This document shows, piece after piece, positions 1 through 8,443 of a DNA stretch of 40,227 bases. Each line of letters opens with the position of its first letter. Positions within the stretch are counted from its first letter, which is position 1. The notes beneath the pieces were generated by a model that saw nothing but the letters and a program-made list of their open reading frames with translations, made no database searches and was not told where the DNA came from. The DNA is from an uncultured Coriobacteriaceae bacterium. Its GTDB lineage: Bacteria > Actinomycetota > Coriobacteriia > Coriobacteriales > Atopobiaceae. The stretch covers positions 1 to 40,227 of the forward strand of contig CACZFB010000034.1 of the NCBI GenBank assembly GCA_902780305.1, written 5' to 3'. Made by a program: the position numbers and the translations under genes.

Positions 1-36
1 CCCCATTGATATGCCGCTCGCGGCAATCAATGGGGG
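1..36. repeat. Hairpin at the window edge
   Basis: The first 10 bases (CCCCATTGAT) pair with ATCAATGGGG at 26-35, and TGCCG at 12-16 pairs with CGGCA at 21-25, leaving one bulged A and a 4-base loop. The stem is about 15 bp. No T-run follows on the plus strand, so it is not a clear intrinsic terminator. It may end a gene lying outside the window. Confidence 0.5.
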
Positions 37-98
37 TTACCCCCCTTCGATAGGCTGACACAATCTGGCCAGCTGGTCTGGCGGCGGCGCATTGCCAC

Positions 99-129
99 TT
101 GACTTAAACCATGGTTCAAGGAGCACAAT
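99..129 (+). promoter_or_regulatory. MerR-type promoter with palindromic operator (copy 1)
   Basis: TTGACT (99-104) and CACAAT (124-129) are separated by 19 bp, the over-long spacing typical of promoters that MerR-family activators remodel. The spacer holds the near-palindrome CTTAAACCATGGTTCAAG (103-120), which differs at one position from the perfect palindrome at 6917-6934. The hexamers, spacing and palindrome are seen directly. Activation by a MerR-like protein is inferred; no such regulator is encoded in the window. Confidence 0.7.
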
Positions 130-1064
130 GCCTTCTACCTGAAGTCGAGGAGCCAGGGCGCGCGAGGCTGCCCTGGGCGTGCGCTCGGCATCGATGCGGT
201 TCGTTTAAAAGAAGGGAGAGTGACGGCAGCTATGAAACGCCTGCAGCGCTGCAGGCGGTGTTCGATGCCATAGGCAAGGGGCTTGCGGGCAGGATTGGCG
301 TAAAGCTCTCGACGGGCGAGCCGGGTGGTGATCACTACCTCAAAGCCGACCTCATCTCGGAGCTCGTTTCTGCCGTGGGCGGAACGATCGTTGAGTGCAA
401 CACGGCATACGGCGGCTCTCGCGGATCGACCGACGCGCACTACCAAGCGGCGGCCGATCACGGGTTCACGGGCATCGCGGATTTCCAGATCATGGACGAG
501 GATGGGTCGCTCTCCCTTCCCGTCGAGGGAGGCCTTCATTTGAACGAGAACCTCGTCGGCGCCCATTTTTCGGACTACGATGGCTTTCTGGTCCTCTCCC
601 ATTTTAAAGGGCATGCAATGGCAGGTTTTGGCGGAGCGCTCAAGAACATCTCCATCGGCATGGCGTCACGCGAGGGAAAGCTGCTCATCCACTCCGCGGG
701 ACAGAATCGCACCAGTTGGTCGATTGCGGTCACGCCCGACTTTCTCGAGTCGATGGCTGACGCCTGCAAGGCCGTCCTCTCGTCTCAGCCCAACATGCTG
801 TTCGTGAACGTGATGAACAACCTTTCGGTGGACTGCGACTGCGACTCCAACCCTGCGCCGCCAAAGATGGCCGACGTCGGCATCCTGGCTTCCGCAGACC
901 CGGTGGCGCTCGACCAGGCATGCGTCGACCTGATCTATGCCAGCGAAGACGAAGGCGCAGACCTCATCGCGCGCATTGAGAGTCTCGACGGGCAGCATGT
1001 GCTCGAGGCGGCCGAGCGGCTGGGAGTCGGGAGCCGCACGTACGAACTCGTGGAGATCGACTAA
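111..1064 (+). CDS. DUF362 domain protein, start uncertain
   Basis: DUF362 family protein of unknown biochemical role, often found with ferredoxin or flavin genes. Family features are clear from about residue 43 on: a VKLSTGEPGG stretch near residue 65, CNTAYGGSRGSTDAHY, LSHFKGHAMAGFGGALKNIS, a CDCD cysteine pair, and ASADPVALDQACVDL near the C-terminus. Residues 1-40 are Arg/Cys/Pro-rich and do not look like the family's short N-terminus. The ATG at 111 lies inside the spacer of the promoter at 99-129, so it cannot be used from that promoter. The only other in-frame candidate before the conserved core is GTG at 258, which is weak. The 5' end may therefore be damaged by a small frameshift; a good Shine-Dalgarno sequence (GAAGGGAG, 211-218) sits ahead of an out-of-frame GTG at 220. 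It shares its operator with the flavin operon at 5.7-6.8 kb. The family call is confident; intactness is not. Confidence 0.75.
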   Translation: MVQGAQCLLPEVEEPGRARLPWACARHRCGSFKRRESDGSYETPAALQAVFDAIGKGLAGRIGVKLSTGEPGGDHYLKADLISELVSAVGGTIVECNTAYGGSRGSTDAHYQAAADHGFTGIADFQIMDEDGSLSLPVEGGLHLNENLVGAHFSDYDGFLVLSHFKGHAMAGFGGALKNISIGMASREGKLLIHSAGQNRTSWSIAVTPDFLESMADACKAVLSSQPNMLFVNVMNNLSVDCDCDSNPAPPKMADVGILASADPVALDQACVDLIYASEDEGADLIARIESLDGQHVLEAAERLGVGSRTYELVEID

Positions 1065-1107
1065 CGACACCCCGCTCACGTCCAGTTCCTCGGCGTACCT
1101 CGCTCCG

Positions 1108-1570
1108 TCAGTCTGCGCAGGAGACCGTGAGGTTCTTGAAGTTGCCCTCGGTGCCGTTGTCCACATAGAGCCCCACGCCTCCGCGCAGGTCGCCGCCGCC
1201 GAACATCTGGTCCACCACGAGCGCGGGCGTCTGCATGTCGTCGACGTAGAACCTCGCGCCGCCACCGGCGACCTCTGCCTTGAGGTGTATCCACTCGTCC
1301 ATCTCGATGTCGGCCTTGGCCTCGTAGTCGGCGATGCCGCGCTCGCGGAAGTACGCGAAGGTGTAGCCGGGGTACGAGAAGTACTGCATCGTGTGGATGC
1401 GTCGCTGGGGCTCGGTGCAGCTGCGTCCGTTGCGCGGACGCACGTAGAAGCCCTCGAACACGCTATCGTCGTCGCTGGCGCGGAAGACGATGCCGATAAA
1501 GCCGCGGCAGTCGATGTCGGCCCAGTGCATGAGGCGCGCGCGGACCCTGGAAGATGACGGAGTTGGCCAT
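1108..1570 (-). pseudogene. Concanavalin A-like (LamG-type) domain protein, frameshifted
   Basis: The main open stretch from 1530 down to 1108 encodes about 140 residues with the beta-sandwich pattern of LamG/DUF1080-type lectin domains: GIVFRASDDDSVFEGFYVRPRNG, then EWIHLKAEV, then ARFYVDDM and GVGLYVDNGTEGNFKNL towards the end. A better start lies upstream in another frame: ATG at 1570 behind GAGGAG, reading MANSVIFQ. The two frames join naturally (MANSVIFQ followed by VRARLMHWADID) if one base is removed near 1545-1550. The gene therefore appears frameshifted close to its 5' end, unless this is a sequence error. Such domains usually bind or act on glycans, which fits the neighbouring glucosidase and the GH32 relic elsewhere. 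No catalytic residues can be assigned. Confidence 0.6.
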
Positions 1571-1872
1571 GGTGCGCTCCTCTGATCGTAGGCTTGCTTT
1601 GCACTCCATCATACGGTATGCGGAAGCAGAATTCAGTTTCATAGATAGAGACGGTGATAGAAAATAAGAATCAGTCGGTCGCATCTCCCGTTTGCTCGCC
1701 CCTTATGGCTGCCAGCTCTCGGGCAGGGGGCGAGCGTAGTCGGGTCGGCCGTTGATGTTCCCTTGCCTGCGAGCTCCTTCACGCTATGCACCTAGGAAGA
1801 CTTGGTTCTGCCTGTCTGCTTCGTGTTTCATACTCTCCCGAACGATAGCCTTCAGGCCATTCCAGCTAGGAG

Positions 1873-3511
<1,639 letters not shown>

Positions 3512-3703
3512 CCCCCCGTGAGTCCCATGGACAGTCGCTCTATTGAATGCGACATCGAGTGGGCGGGGCCGCAGCCCTCGCGTGTCCTCCTCCGGGTCTT
3601 TGAACACGTCTCCAGCACGGGTGCGGCGCCAAGCACTTTGGGCCGAGCTTCGTGCGTACGGTGCTTGGCAAGGAGTAGCGTGGTATCGTTCGCGATGCGC
3701 CCG

Positions 3704-3754
3704 TTTTGGAGATGTGAACTCGAACCGGGGGAGCGCGAGTTCACATCTCCAAAA
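3704..3754. repeat. Inverted repeat A, 19-bp arms
   Basis: TTTTGGAGATGTGAACTCG (3704-3722) is followed after a 13-nt G-rich loop by its exact complement (3736-3754). The core AGATGTGAACTCG recurs in repeat B and in both 53-bp direct repeats. There is no T-run after the stem, so it is not an ordinary terminator. It may be a REP-like element or a protein-binding site. Confidence 0.85.
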
Positions 3755-3808
3755 AAGTACGAACTCATGCCCTCGCCAACTGGTGTTTCTTCACCTTCGG
3801 TGTTCTGT

Positions 3809-3858
3809 TTTTGTAGATGTGAACTCGGAGCGCGCGCCGCGAGTTCACATCTACAAAA
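3809..3858. repeat. Inverted repeat B, 19-bp arms
   Basis: TTTTGTAGATGTGAACTCG (3809-3827) pairs with 3840-3858 around a 12-nt GC-rich loop. Arms share the AGATGTGAACTCG core with repeat A. Relative to A, the arm changes GGAG to GTAG symmetrically on both sides, a compensated change that suggests the stem itself is maintained. Confidence 0.85.
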
Positions 3859-3885
3859 CCGCGTTTAGGCGTGCCGTCGCTAGCT

Positions 3886-3938
3886 GGGGTTTTGTCGCGC
3901 GGGCGTCAGAATTGGCGGAGATGTGAACTCGCCATGCG
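3886..3938. repeat. 53-bp direct repeat, left copy
   Basis: Begins GGGGTTTTGTCGCGCGGGCG, contains GGAGATGTGAACTCGCC and ends GCCATGCG. It is identical base for base to 5628-5680. The two copies bracket the ATPase gene and its promoter region, giving a 1742-bp repeat-to-repeat unit. The interval 3512-4266 holds no gene other than these repeats and the iterons at 4175-4254. Confidence 0.9.
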
Positions 3939-4174
3939 CCCGTGGCGGGCGGGGACCCCAGCGCTTCCTCGTTGGGGGGTGACGGCGCGAAGCCGGGAAT
4001 GACTATAGCCCATGAATGTAATGCGGCGACCTCTGAGCTACTTTTTTGCGGTTCACGTGGTCAGAGGGCGGTGTAGGGGCCGCCTAGACCGTACGCCGAA
4101 TCGGCCAACGGCCGCTTGGCCATTGCCTCCTTAAGCACCCATGCATGAAGTTCACTTGGCCGGAGTTTTTCCTA

Positions 4175-4254
4175 GGATTGCGCAACGTGATGCAAGAGCG
4201 AAGAACGGATTGCGAATCGTGTAGAATACTGGTAACGACGGATTGCGAATCGTG
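4175..4254 (+). promoter_or_regulatory. Three iterons upstream of the ATPase gene
   Basis: GGATTGCGCAACGTG (4175-4189), GGATTGCGAATCGTG (4207-4221) and GGATTGCGAATCGTG (4240-4254) are spaced 32 and 33 bp apart, about three helical turns, so a protein could bind all three on one face. Each full copy carries a small palindrome GATTGCGAATC. A -10-like TAGAAT (4222-4227) lies directly after the second copy, which suggests autoregulation or promoter occlusion. No convincing -35 is present. Confidence 0.6.
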
Positions 4255-4266
4255 AAAGAAGGCCTT

Positions 4267-5628
4267 ATGCTCAGACGCAAGGCGTATAGCAGGATGCTCG
4301 AATGGAAGCGTGAGTACAACGGCTCGACTGCCCTCCTCGTGGAGGGTGCGAGGCGCGTGGGCAAGAGCACCCTCGTGGAGGAATTCGGGCGCAGTGAGTA
4401 CCGCTCGTGCCTCGTTATCGATCTCTTCCAGGCGCCAGCGGAGGTCAAACAATACTTCGAGGACAACCGCAACGACTTCGACACGCTGTTCCTGCTGCTG
4501 TCCACCTACTACCGTGTGGAGCTCTTCGAGCGTGACACGCTCGTCGTGTTCGATGAGGTGCAGGCCTATCCCCAGGCGCGCGGTCTTATCAAGTACCTCG
4601 TTGCTGACGGGCGCTACGACTACATCGAAACGGGCTCGCTCCTCTCGATCAGAAAGAACGTCGACGGCATCGTCATCCCCTCGGAGGAGATCGCGATGAG
4701 GCTTGATCCCCTCGACTTTGAGGAGTTCTGCTGGGCGATGGGGGAGAGGCAGCTCTTCGATTTGGTCCACTCCTGCTTCGAGCGGCTGAAGCCGCTTCCT
4801 GACAACCTCCACCGGAGAGCCATGAGGCTCCTGCGGGAGTACGTCCTGGTGGGAGGCATGCCCAAGCCGGTCGCGACTTACGTGGAGAGAAGGTCTTTCT
4901 CGCCGGTCGACGAGGAGAAGCGCCACATCCTCGAGCTCTACCGGAATGACGTCGCACGATTTGCGAGGGGATACGAGTTCAAAGTGGTCTCGATCCTCGA
5001 CGGCATCCCGGGGCAGCTCTCGAAGCACGAGAAGAAGTTCACCTTGGCCTCGCTCGGCAAGAACGCTCGGATGCGCGAGTACGAGGAGGCATTCTTCTGG
5101 TTGGGCGATGCGCGCATCGCAAACATCTGCTACGCGGCGGCGGACCCCAGCGTGGGGCTCGCCCTCAACATGGAGCAGTCTTCCCTCAAGGTCTACATGG
5201 CCGACACGGGCCTGCTCGTGACGCTCGCCTTTTCTGACTCCGCCCAGACCGGAGAGGAGGTCTACCGGGCTGTGCTCTTCGACGATCTGGGCATCAACGA
5301 GGGCATGCTCACCGAGAACCTCGTCGCGCAGATGCTCGTGGCTGCGGGGCACAGGCTCTTCTTCTACTCGCAGTCGGGCAGGAGGGAGGGGGAGGAACGC
5401 ATGGAGATAGACTTCCTTGTGGTGAGGTCCTATGCCAACGCGGCGGGGAAGCCGAGGGTGAGCCCCGTTGAGGTGAAGTCCCCCAAGCAGTATGGCACCA
5501 CATCCCTCGACCGCTTCAAGGGGAGGTTCGGGAAGAGAGTCGGGTCGGAGATAGTGCTCCATGCCAAGCAGCTCAGGGTGGAAGGGGACAGACTCTACAT
5601 GCCGCTGTACATGGCGGGGCTGCTTTAG
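4267..5628 (+). CDS. AAA ATPase with DUF4143 domain (copy 1)
   Basis: 453-residue ATPase of the AAA_14/DUF4143 family. Walker A is GARRVGKST at residues 27-35 and Walker B is LVVFDEVQ at 92-99. The C-terminal part carries the DUF4143 helical region and a PDDEXK-like tail: EIDFLVV followed by PVEVKSPKQYG, with the D...ExK pattern intact. Family members are widespread, of unresolved role, and often lie on mobile or variable DNA. The ATG at 4267 with AGAAGG upstream is preferred over GTG 4252 and TTG 4243. Its stop codon shares its last base with the right 53-bp direct repeat, so gene plus regulatory region form a neat cassette. A relic of a sister copy is at 6947-7020; distant relatives are at 17.3 and 19.0 kb. 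Confidence 0.88.
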   Translation: MLRRKAYSRMLEWKREYNGSTALLVEGARRVGKSTLVEEFGRSEYRSCLVIDLFQAPAEVKQYFEDNRNDFDTLFLLLSTYYRVELFERDTLVVFDEVQAYPQARGLIKYLVADGRYDYIETGSLLSIRKNVDGIVIPSEEIAMRLDPLDFEEFCWAMGERQLFDLVHSCFERLKPLPDNLHRRAMRLLREYVLVGGMPKPVATYVERRSFSPVDEEKRHILELYRNDVARFARGYEFKVVSILDGIPGQLSKHEKKFTLASLGKNARMREYEEAFFWLGDARIANICYAAADPSVGLALNMEQSSLKVYMADTGLLVTLAFSDSAQTGEEVYRAVLFDDLGINEGMLTENLVAQMLVAAGHRLFFYSQSGRREGEERMEIDFLVVRSYANAAGKPRVSPVEVKSPKQYGTTSLDRFKGRFGKRVGSEIVLHAKQLRVEGDRLYMPLYMAGLL

Positions 5629-5680
5629 GGGTTTTGTCGCGCGGGCGTCAGAATTGGCGGAGATGTGAACTCGCCATGCG
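5628..5680. repeat. 53-bp direct repeat, right copy
   Basis: Identical to 3886-3938. It starts on the last base of the ATPase stop codon (5626-5628) and ends 8 bp before the 3' end of the minus-strand flavodoxin-type gene. No terminal inverted repeats or transposase accompany the pair, so the flanking copies look like the outcome of homologous or site-specific duplication rather than a standard IS. Confidence 0.9.
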
Positions 5681-5687
5681 GCCGACG

Positions 5688-6227
5688 CTATTCCGGCAAT
5701 CCCTTCCCCAACGCGCGTGCCCGACTGGGATACTCACTCCTCCGTGTCATGGCAGGTGTTCCGCAGCCGTACCCGCAGACCATGCCTTGGTCGTCTAGGT
5801 TGATGTAGCGGACGAGGGTCTGGTAATGAGCCGTAAGGGCGTCAAAGGTCCAGTTGTCCGCGTTCCACGCTACCGCGAGCAATGCGGATTTAAGATGCCG
5901 GCTGTTGAGGCTGCTATTGAAGGCGCAGAAGCGATCCACGACCGCCTTGAGTTGGGCAGTCATGCCGTAGTAGTAGAGCGGTGTGGCGAAGACGACCATA
6001 TCTGATCCAAGCAACTTCCCCCGGATCGTCTCCACGTCGTCCTTCTGGACGCAAGGACCCTCATAGCCGCAACGAACGCAACCGATGCACGGGTGGACGT
6101 CTGAGCGACAGACGTCGATGACCTCGCAGGTGTGTCCGGCCGACTCCGCGCCTTGCACGAAGGAGTCGACCAATATGCTCGTAGACCCGCTCCTGTTTGG
6201 GCTTCCCATCAGAATGACGATCTTCAT
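5688..6227 (-). CDS. Flavodoxin family / NADPH-dependent FMN reductase
   Basis: 179-residue protein of the NADPH-dependent FMN reductase fold. The FMN-phosphate loop is GSPNRSGSTSIL (residues 8-19), followed by a cysteine cluster HPCIGCVRCGYEGPC, then VFATPLYYYGMTAQLKAVVDRF, the usual FMN isoalloxazine region, and a C-terminal VCGYGCGTPAMTRRSEYP typical of a Cys-rich subgroup. It probably transfers electrons from NAD(P)H to flavin or to quinone/nitro-type acceptors in the cytoplasm. The start at 6227 (MKIVILMGSP) fits the family better than the longer 6287 option. It is the second gene of a two-gene operon with the flavin reductase 64 nt upstream, under the MerR-type promoter at 6908-6938. 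The Cys pattern could bind an Fe-S cluster or a metal; this is not proven. Confidence 0.88.
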   Translation of the reverse strand: MKIVILMGSPNRSGSTSILVDSFVQGAESAGHTCEVIDVCRSDVHPCIGCVRCGYEGPCVQKDDVETIRGKLLGSDMVVFATPLYYYGMTAQLKAVVDRFCAFNSSLNSRHLKSALLAVAWNADNWTFDALTAHYQTLVRYINLDDQGMVCGYGCGTPAMTRRSEYPSRARALGKGLPE

Positions 6228-6291
6228 CTTGCCTCTTGCCCCCTTTACGTGACGGCCGGGCCTTGTGGGATCGGCCGTTCCTCGCATGTCG

Positions 6292-6834
6292 TCAGTTCAT
6301 CTTCCCGCAGTCTCCCACCTTTTCGCCGGTCAAGAAGTACTCGTAGGTCGGGAACTCGAAGAGTACCGGCTTGAAGGTGTGGTAGTCGATCTTGCCCTTC
6401 TCGTTGAGGACGGCCTCGTCTGCGTACGTTGCGAGAATCTTGCAGATGAAGTGGTCGAAGTGCTCGAGCTCGTAGTTTCCGTCCACCTCGCACTCGATGG
6501 ACACCTTCGCCTCGTCGATGAGGGGCGCACCGTTCTCGCCCATGGTCCAAACGAACTCTTCGGACTTGTCGACCTTGTTGCCCGAGATGGTGCCCATCTT
6601 GTCCGCTTTCGCCAGCCATGACTCATCCACGACATTTACGGAGAGCAACTTGTTCTCTCGAATGCCCTTGTTGATGTAGTGCGCCTGCACCAGAGACACC
6701 ATGAGATGGGTATGGGCTACGGTACCAGCGTGGGCAACAAGCGTCCAGGTGGGCTTATCACCCACCATCGCGCCCACCACGATGACGGGGCAGGGGTAGA
6801 GGGCCAGTGTTGCGCCGATGTTCTTCTTGCTCAT
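6292..6834 (-). CDS. Flavin reductase-like FMN-binding split-barrel protein
   Basis: 180-residue member of the flavin reductase-like domain family. It opens MSKKNIGATLALYPCPVIVVGAM, then TLVAHAGTVAHTHLMVSLV, and NKLLSVNVVDESWL before SGNKVDKSEEF, which follow the order of the FMN-binding split barrel. It likely binds FMN and passes NAD(P)H electrons on, perhaps to the flavodoxin-type partner downstream. The start at 6834 is chosen because homology begins there; the longer form to 6870 adds a basic run (KRRRRS) with no family match. GGAG lies 10 nt upstream. It is the first gene after the MerR-type promoter, separated from it by about 70 nt. Confidence 0.88.
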   Translation of the reverse strand: MSKKNIGATLALYPCPVIVVGAMVGDKPTWTLVAHAGTVAHTHLMVSLVQAHYINKGIRENKLLSVNVVDESWLAKADKMGTISGNKVDKSEEFVWTMGENGAPLIDEAKVSIECEVDGNYELEHFDHFICKILATYADEAVLNEKGKIDYHTFKPVLFEFPTYEYFLTGEKVGDCGKMN

Positions 6835-6907
6835 GCTTCTTCGTCTCCTTTTCCCAGAAGCGGACCGCATTGCCGCACTTCTTTATAGAGGACTGTCTCT
6901 GTGAGAG

Positions 6908-6938
6908 ATTCTGACACTTAAACCATGGTTTAAGTCAA
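6908..6938 (-). promoter_or_regulatory. MerR-type promoter with perfect 18-bp operator (copy 2)
   Basis: Read on the minus strand, TTGACT (6938-6933) and CAGAAT (6913-6908) are 19 bp apart. The spacer includes the perfect palindrome CTTAAACCATGGTTTAAG (6917-6934). Hexamer identity, spacing and operator are the same as at 99-129. It faces the flavin reductase operon. Two independent copies of this architecture make common control by one regulator likely. Confidence 0.75.
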
Positions 6939-6946
6939 GCAATGTT

Positions 6947-7020
6947 TTGCTCAGATGCAGGGCATAGTACAGGGTGCTCGAGTGGAAGCGGAAACCCAGC
7001 AGGACGGCAGCCCCACGCAA
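6947..7020 (+). pseudogene. 5' relic of a DUF4143 ATPase gene
   Basis: TTGCTCAGATGCAGGGCATA and the following bases match the start of the ATPase at 4267 almost base for base; the conserved run ends in GTGCTCGAGTGGAAGCG (compare ATGCTCGAATGGAAGCG). Translated, it reads LLRCRA, a stop, then YRVLEWKRK, against MLRRKAYSRMLEWKRE in the intact copy. The rest of the gene is gone. It lies next to the -35 of the flavin operon promoter, so a former copy of the cassette was probably inserted here and deleted. Confidence 0.65.
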
Positions 7021-7040
7021 CAAGCTCTATCCATTCGCCC

Positions 7041-7514
7041 TCACCGCAGGATCCTGAGGGCCTGCGCGACGTGACTTGCACGGATGCCGTTGCTGTCCTC
7101 GATAAGCACGAGATGGCCGTCCGCCACCTCGGGGCGTAGCTCGAAGCGCGCGCGGTCGTCAATGATCACGTATGCCTCGCAGGGATGCTCGTCGAGCCAG
7201 GCGCCTATCTCGTACGAGCGGTCCGTTCCCCCTATCATGGGAGTCGCGTCGCTGATGGGGGCGCCGGCTGCCGACAGCTGGTCGAGCAGGTTGTTCACGA
7301 TCGCCTCGATAAAGGCGCTACCCGAGTTGAGGTCCGCTCTCCAGCTGGACGAAAGGACCACGATGGCCCCCGTCTGCTTGACGATGCAGCCCAGATACAT
7401 CAGCGATCGGCGGTCGTACTCTATCTCATGGGGCTCGAGGTCCCGATCGAAACTTGCGATCATGCTGTCACGCGTCGCGATGACACCGTCGATATCCAGA
7501 AATATTGCCTTCAT
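7041..7514 (-). CDS. HAD-domain phosphatase-like protein
   Basis: 157-residue HAD-superfamily protein of the short, cap-less type. Motif I is FLDIDGVI with D7 and D9. Motif II is VVLSSSWR. A late acidic motif VIIDDRARFE stands where the metal-binding motif IV is expected. Members act as small-molecule or nucleic acid phosphatases; the substrate cannot be told. The ATG at 7514 has AGGG upstream and begins exactly at the HAD strand (MKAIFLDIDG); the extension to 7607 is rejected. It is divergent from the GNAT gene at 7685 with 170 nt between; a G/C-rich hairpin (AGGGGGC/GCCCCCT) occurs in that interval near 7575. Confidence 0.85.
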   Translation of the reverse strand: MKAIFLDIDGVIATRDSMIASFDRDLEPHEIEYDRRSLMYLGCIVKQTGAIVVLSSSWRADLNSGSAFIEAIVNNLLDQLSAAGAPISDATPMIGGTDRSYEIGAWLDEHPCEAYVIIDDRARFELRPEVADGHLVLIEDSNGIRASHVAQALRILR

Positions 7515-7684
7515 GGTCGTTTTAGCCCTCGTATGAGCCAGCCGCACGAGCGTGCCGCTGCCTGCCTGCCGCCAGGGGGCTTGCCCCCTCTTTCTCATGG
7601 TACGCACTTATGTCATAGTGCGCGATCATCCTCTTTTCAGTATGATGGCAGACGGAAGCCAATCAAAGGGGGTGGTAACGGGCG

Positions 7685-8236
7685 ATGGAGTTTCGCAGGG
7701 TGATAGAGCTGCGGGACGGCAGGCAATGCGTCTTGCGTAACGGAACGACCGCCGACGCGCGCGCCGCACTCGACAGCTTCAACCAGACGCATGAGGAGAC
7801 GGACAATCTGCTCACCTATCCCGATGAGGGCGGTCTGACCGTGGAAGACGAGGCAAGGTACCTGCAGGGAAGGGTGGAGAGCGACGACGAGGTAGAGGTC
7901 CTTGCCGAGGTCGTCGGCGCCATCGTGGGATCGGCGGGCGTCGGTCGCGTCGGATCGAGGGAGAAGCTCAGGCATCGGGCCGAGTTTGGCATCGGCATCG
8001 AACGGGCGTACTGGGGGCTTGGCATCGGACGTGCTCTCGTCGAGGCATGCGTCGAGTGCGCGAGAGCCGCAGGCTACGCCCAGCTCGAGCTGGAGGTGGT
8101 GGCGGACAACGAGCGTGCCCTTTCGCTCTACCGAAGCGAGGGGTTCGTCGAGTACGGCAGGAACCCCAGGGGCTACCGCTCGCGCCAATCTGGCTGGCAG
8201 GAGCTGGTGCTCATGCGGCTCGAGCTTGACGAGTGA
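7685..8236 (+). CDS. GNAT family N-acetyltransferase
   Basis: 183-residue GNAT enzyme. The acetyl-CoA loop is ERAYWGLGIGRALVEACVE (the R/Q-x-x-G-x-G/A pattern), preceded by the strand AEFGIGI, and the C-terminal half has LELEVVADNERALSLYRSEGFVEYG, the standard NxxAxxLYxxxGF signature. It acetylates a small molecule, amine or peptide N-terminus; the substrate is unknown. It starts at ATG 7685 with a G-rich ribosome site (GGGGGTGG) upstream. It ends in front of a terminator at 8356-8377 and converges with the histidinol phosphatase gene. Confidence 0.9.
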   Translation: MEFRRVIELRDGRQCVLRNGTTADARAALDSFNQTHEETDNLLTYPDEGGLTVEDEARYLQGRVESDDEVEVLAEVVGAIVGSAGVGRVGSREKLRHRAEFGIGIERAYWGLGIGRALVEACVECARAAGYAQLELEVVADNERALSLYRSEGFVEYGRNPRGYRSRQSGWQELVLMRLELDE

Positions 8237-8355
8237 GCATCGCGACGGCAGGAGGCGGCGTTTCGCAACCGTCGATGTGCGAGAGCAGCTCGTCCTTGGC
8301 GTAGGGAATCCTGCACTGCACGTGAAAGAGGTTGGAGGCGTGCACGTTCAAGAGG

Positions 8356-8377
8356 ACGCTCCTCTAGGGGCGTTTTT
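8356..8377 (+). terminator. Intrinsic terminator after the GNAT gene
   Basis: ACGCTCC (8356-8362) pairs with GGGGCGT (8367-8373) through one G-T wobble around the loop TCTA, and TTTT (8374-8377) follows at once. It ends plus-strand transcription before the convergent gene at 8444. Confidence 0.75.
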
Positions 8378-8443
8378 AGCAAACCATTGGTCCTTGAAGC
8401 CGGTGGCGTTCAGGCACAGGCACCGCTCCTTCGTCTCCTCCGT

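Noticed and set aside
1690..1760. Minus-strand scrap reading GRPDYARPLPESWQP before a stop
   Set aside because: Too short and without start or recognised family; could be the end of a lost gene but cannot be supported.
3704..3858. Hairpins A and B as a CRISPR array or as terminators
   Set aside because: Only two palindromic units with unrelated spacing and no unique equal-length spacers; no T-runs after the stems.
7573..7592. AGGGGGC/GCCCCCT hairpin with CTTTCT as terminator
   Set aside because: It lies between two divergent genes, with no plus-strand gene ending nearby; the loop is too small for a confident call.
8211..8367. Coding-like minus-strand frame (LNVHASNLFHVQCRIPYAKD and on)
   Set aside because: It runs into the real GNAT gene on the other strand, has no start, no recognised family and overlaps the terminator; kept only as a possible scrap.
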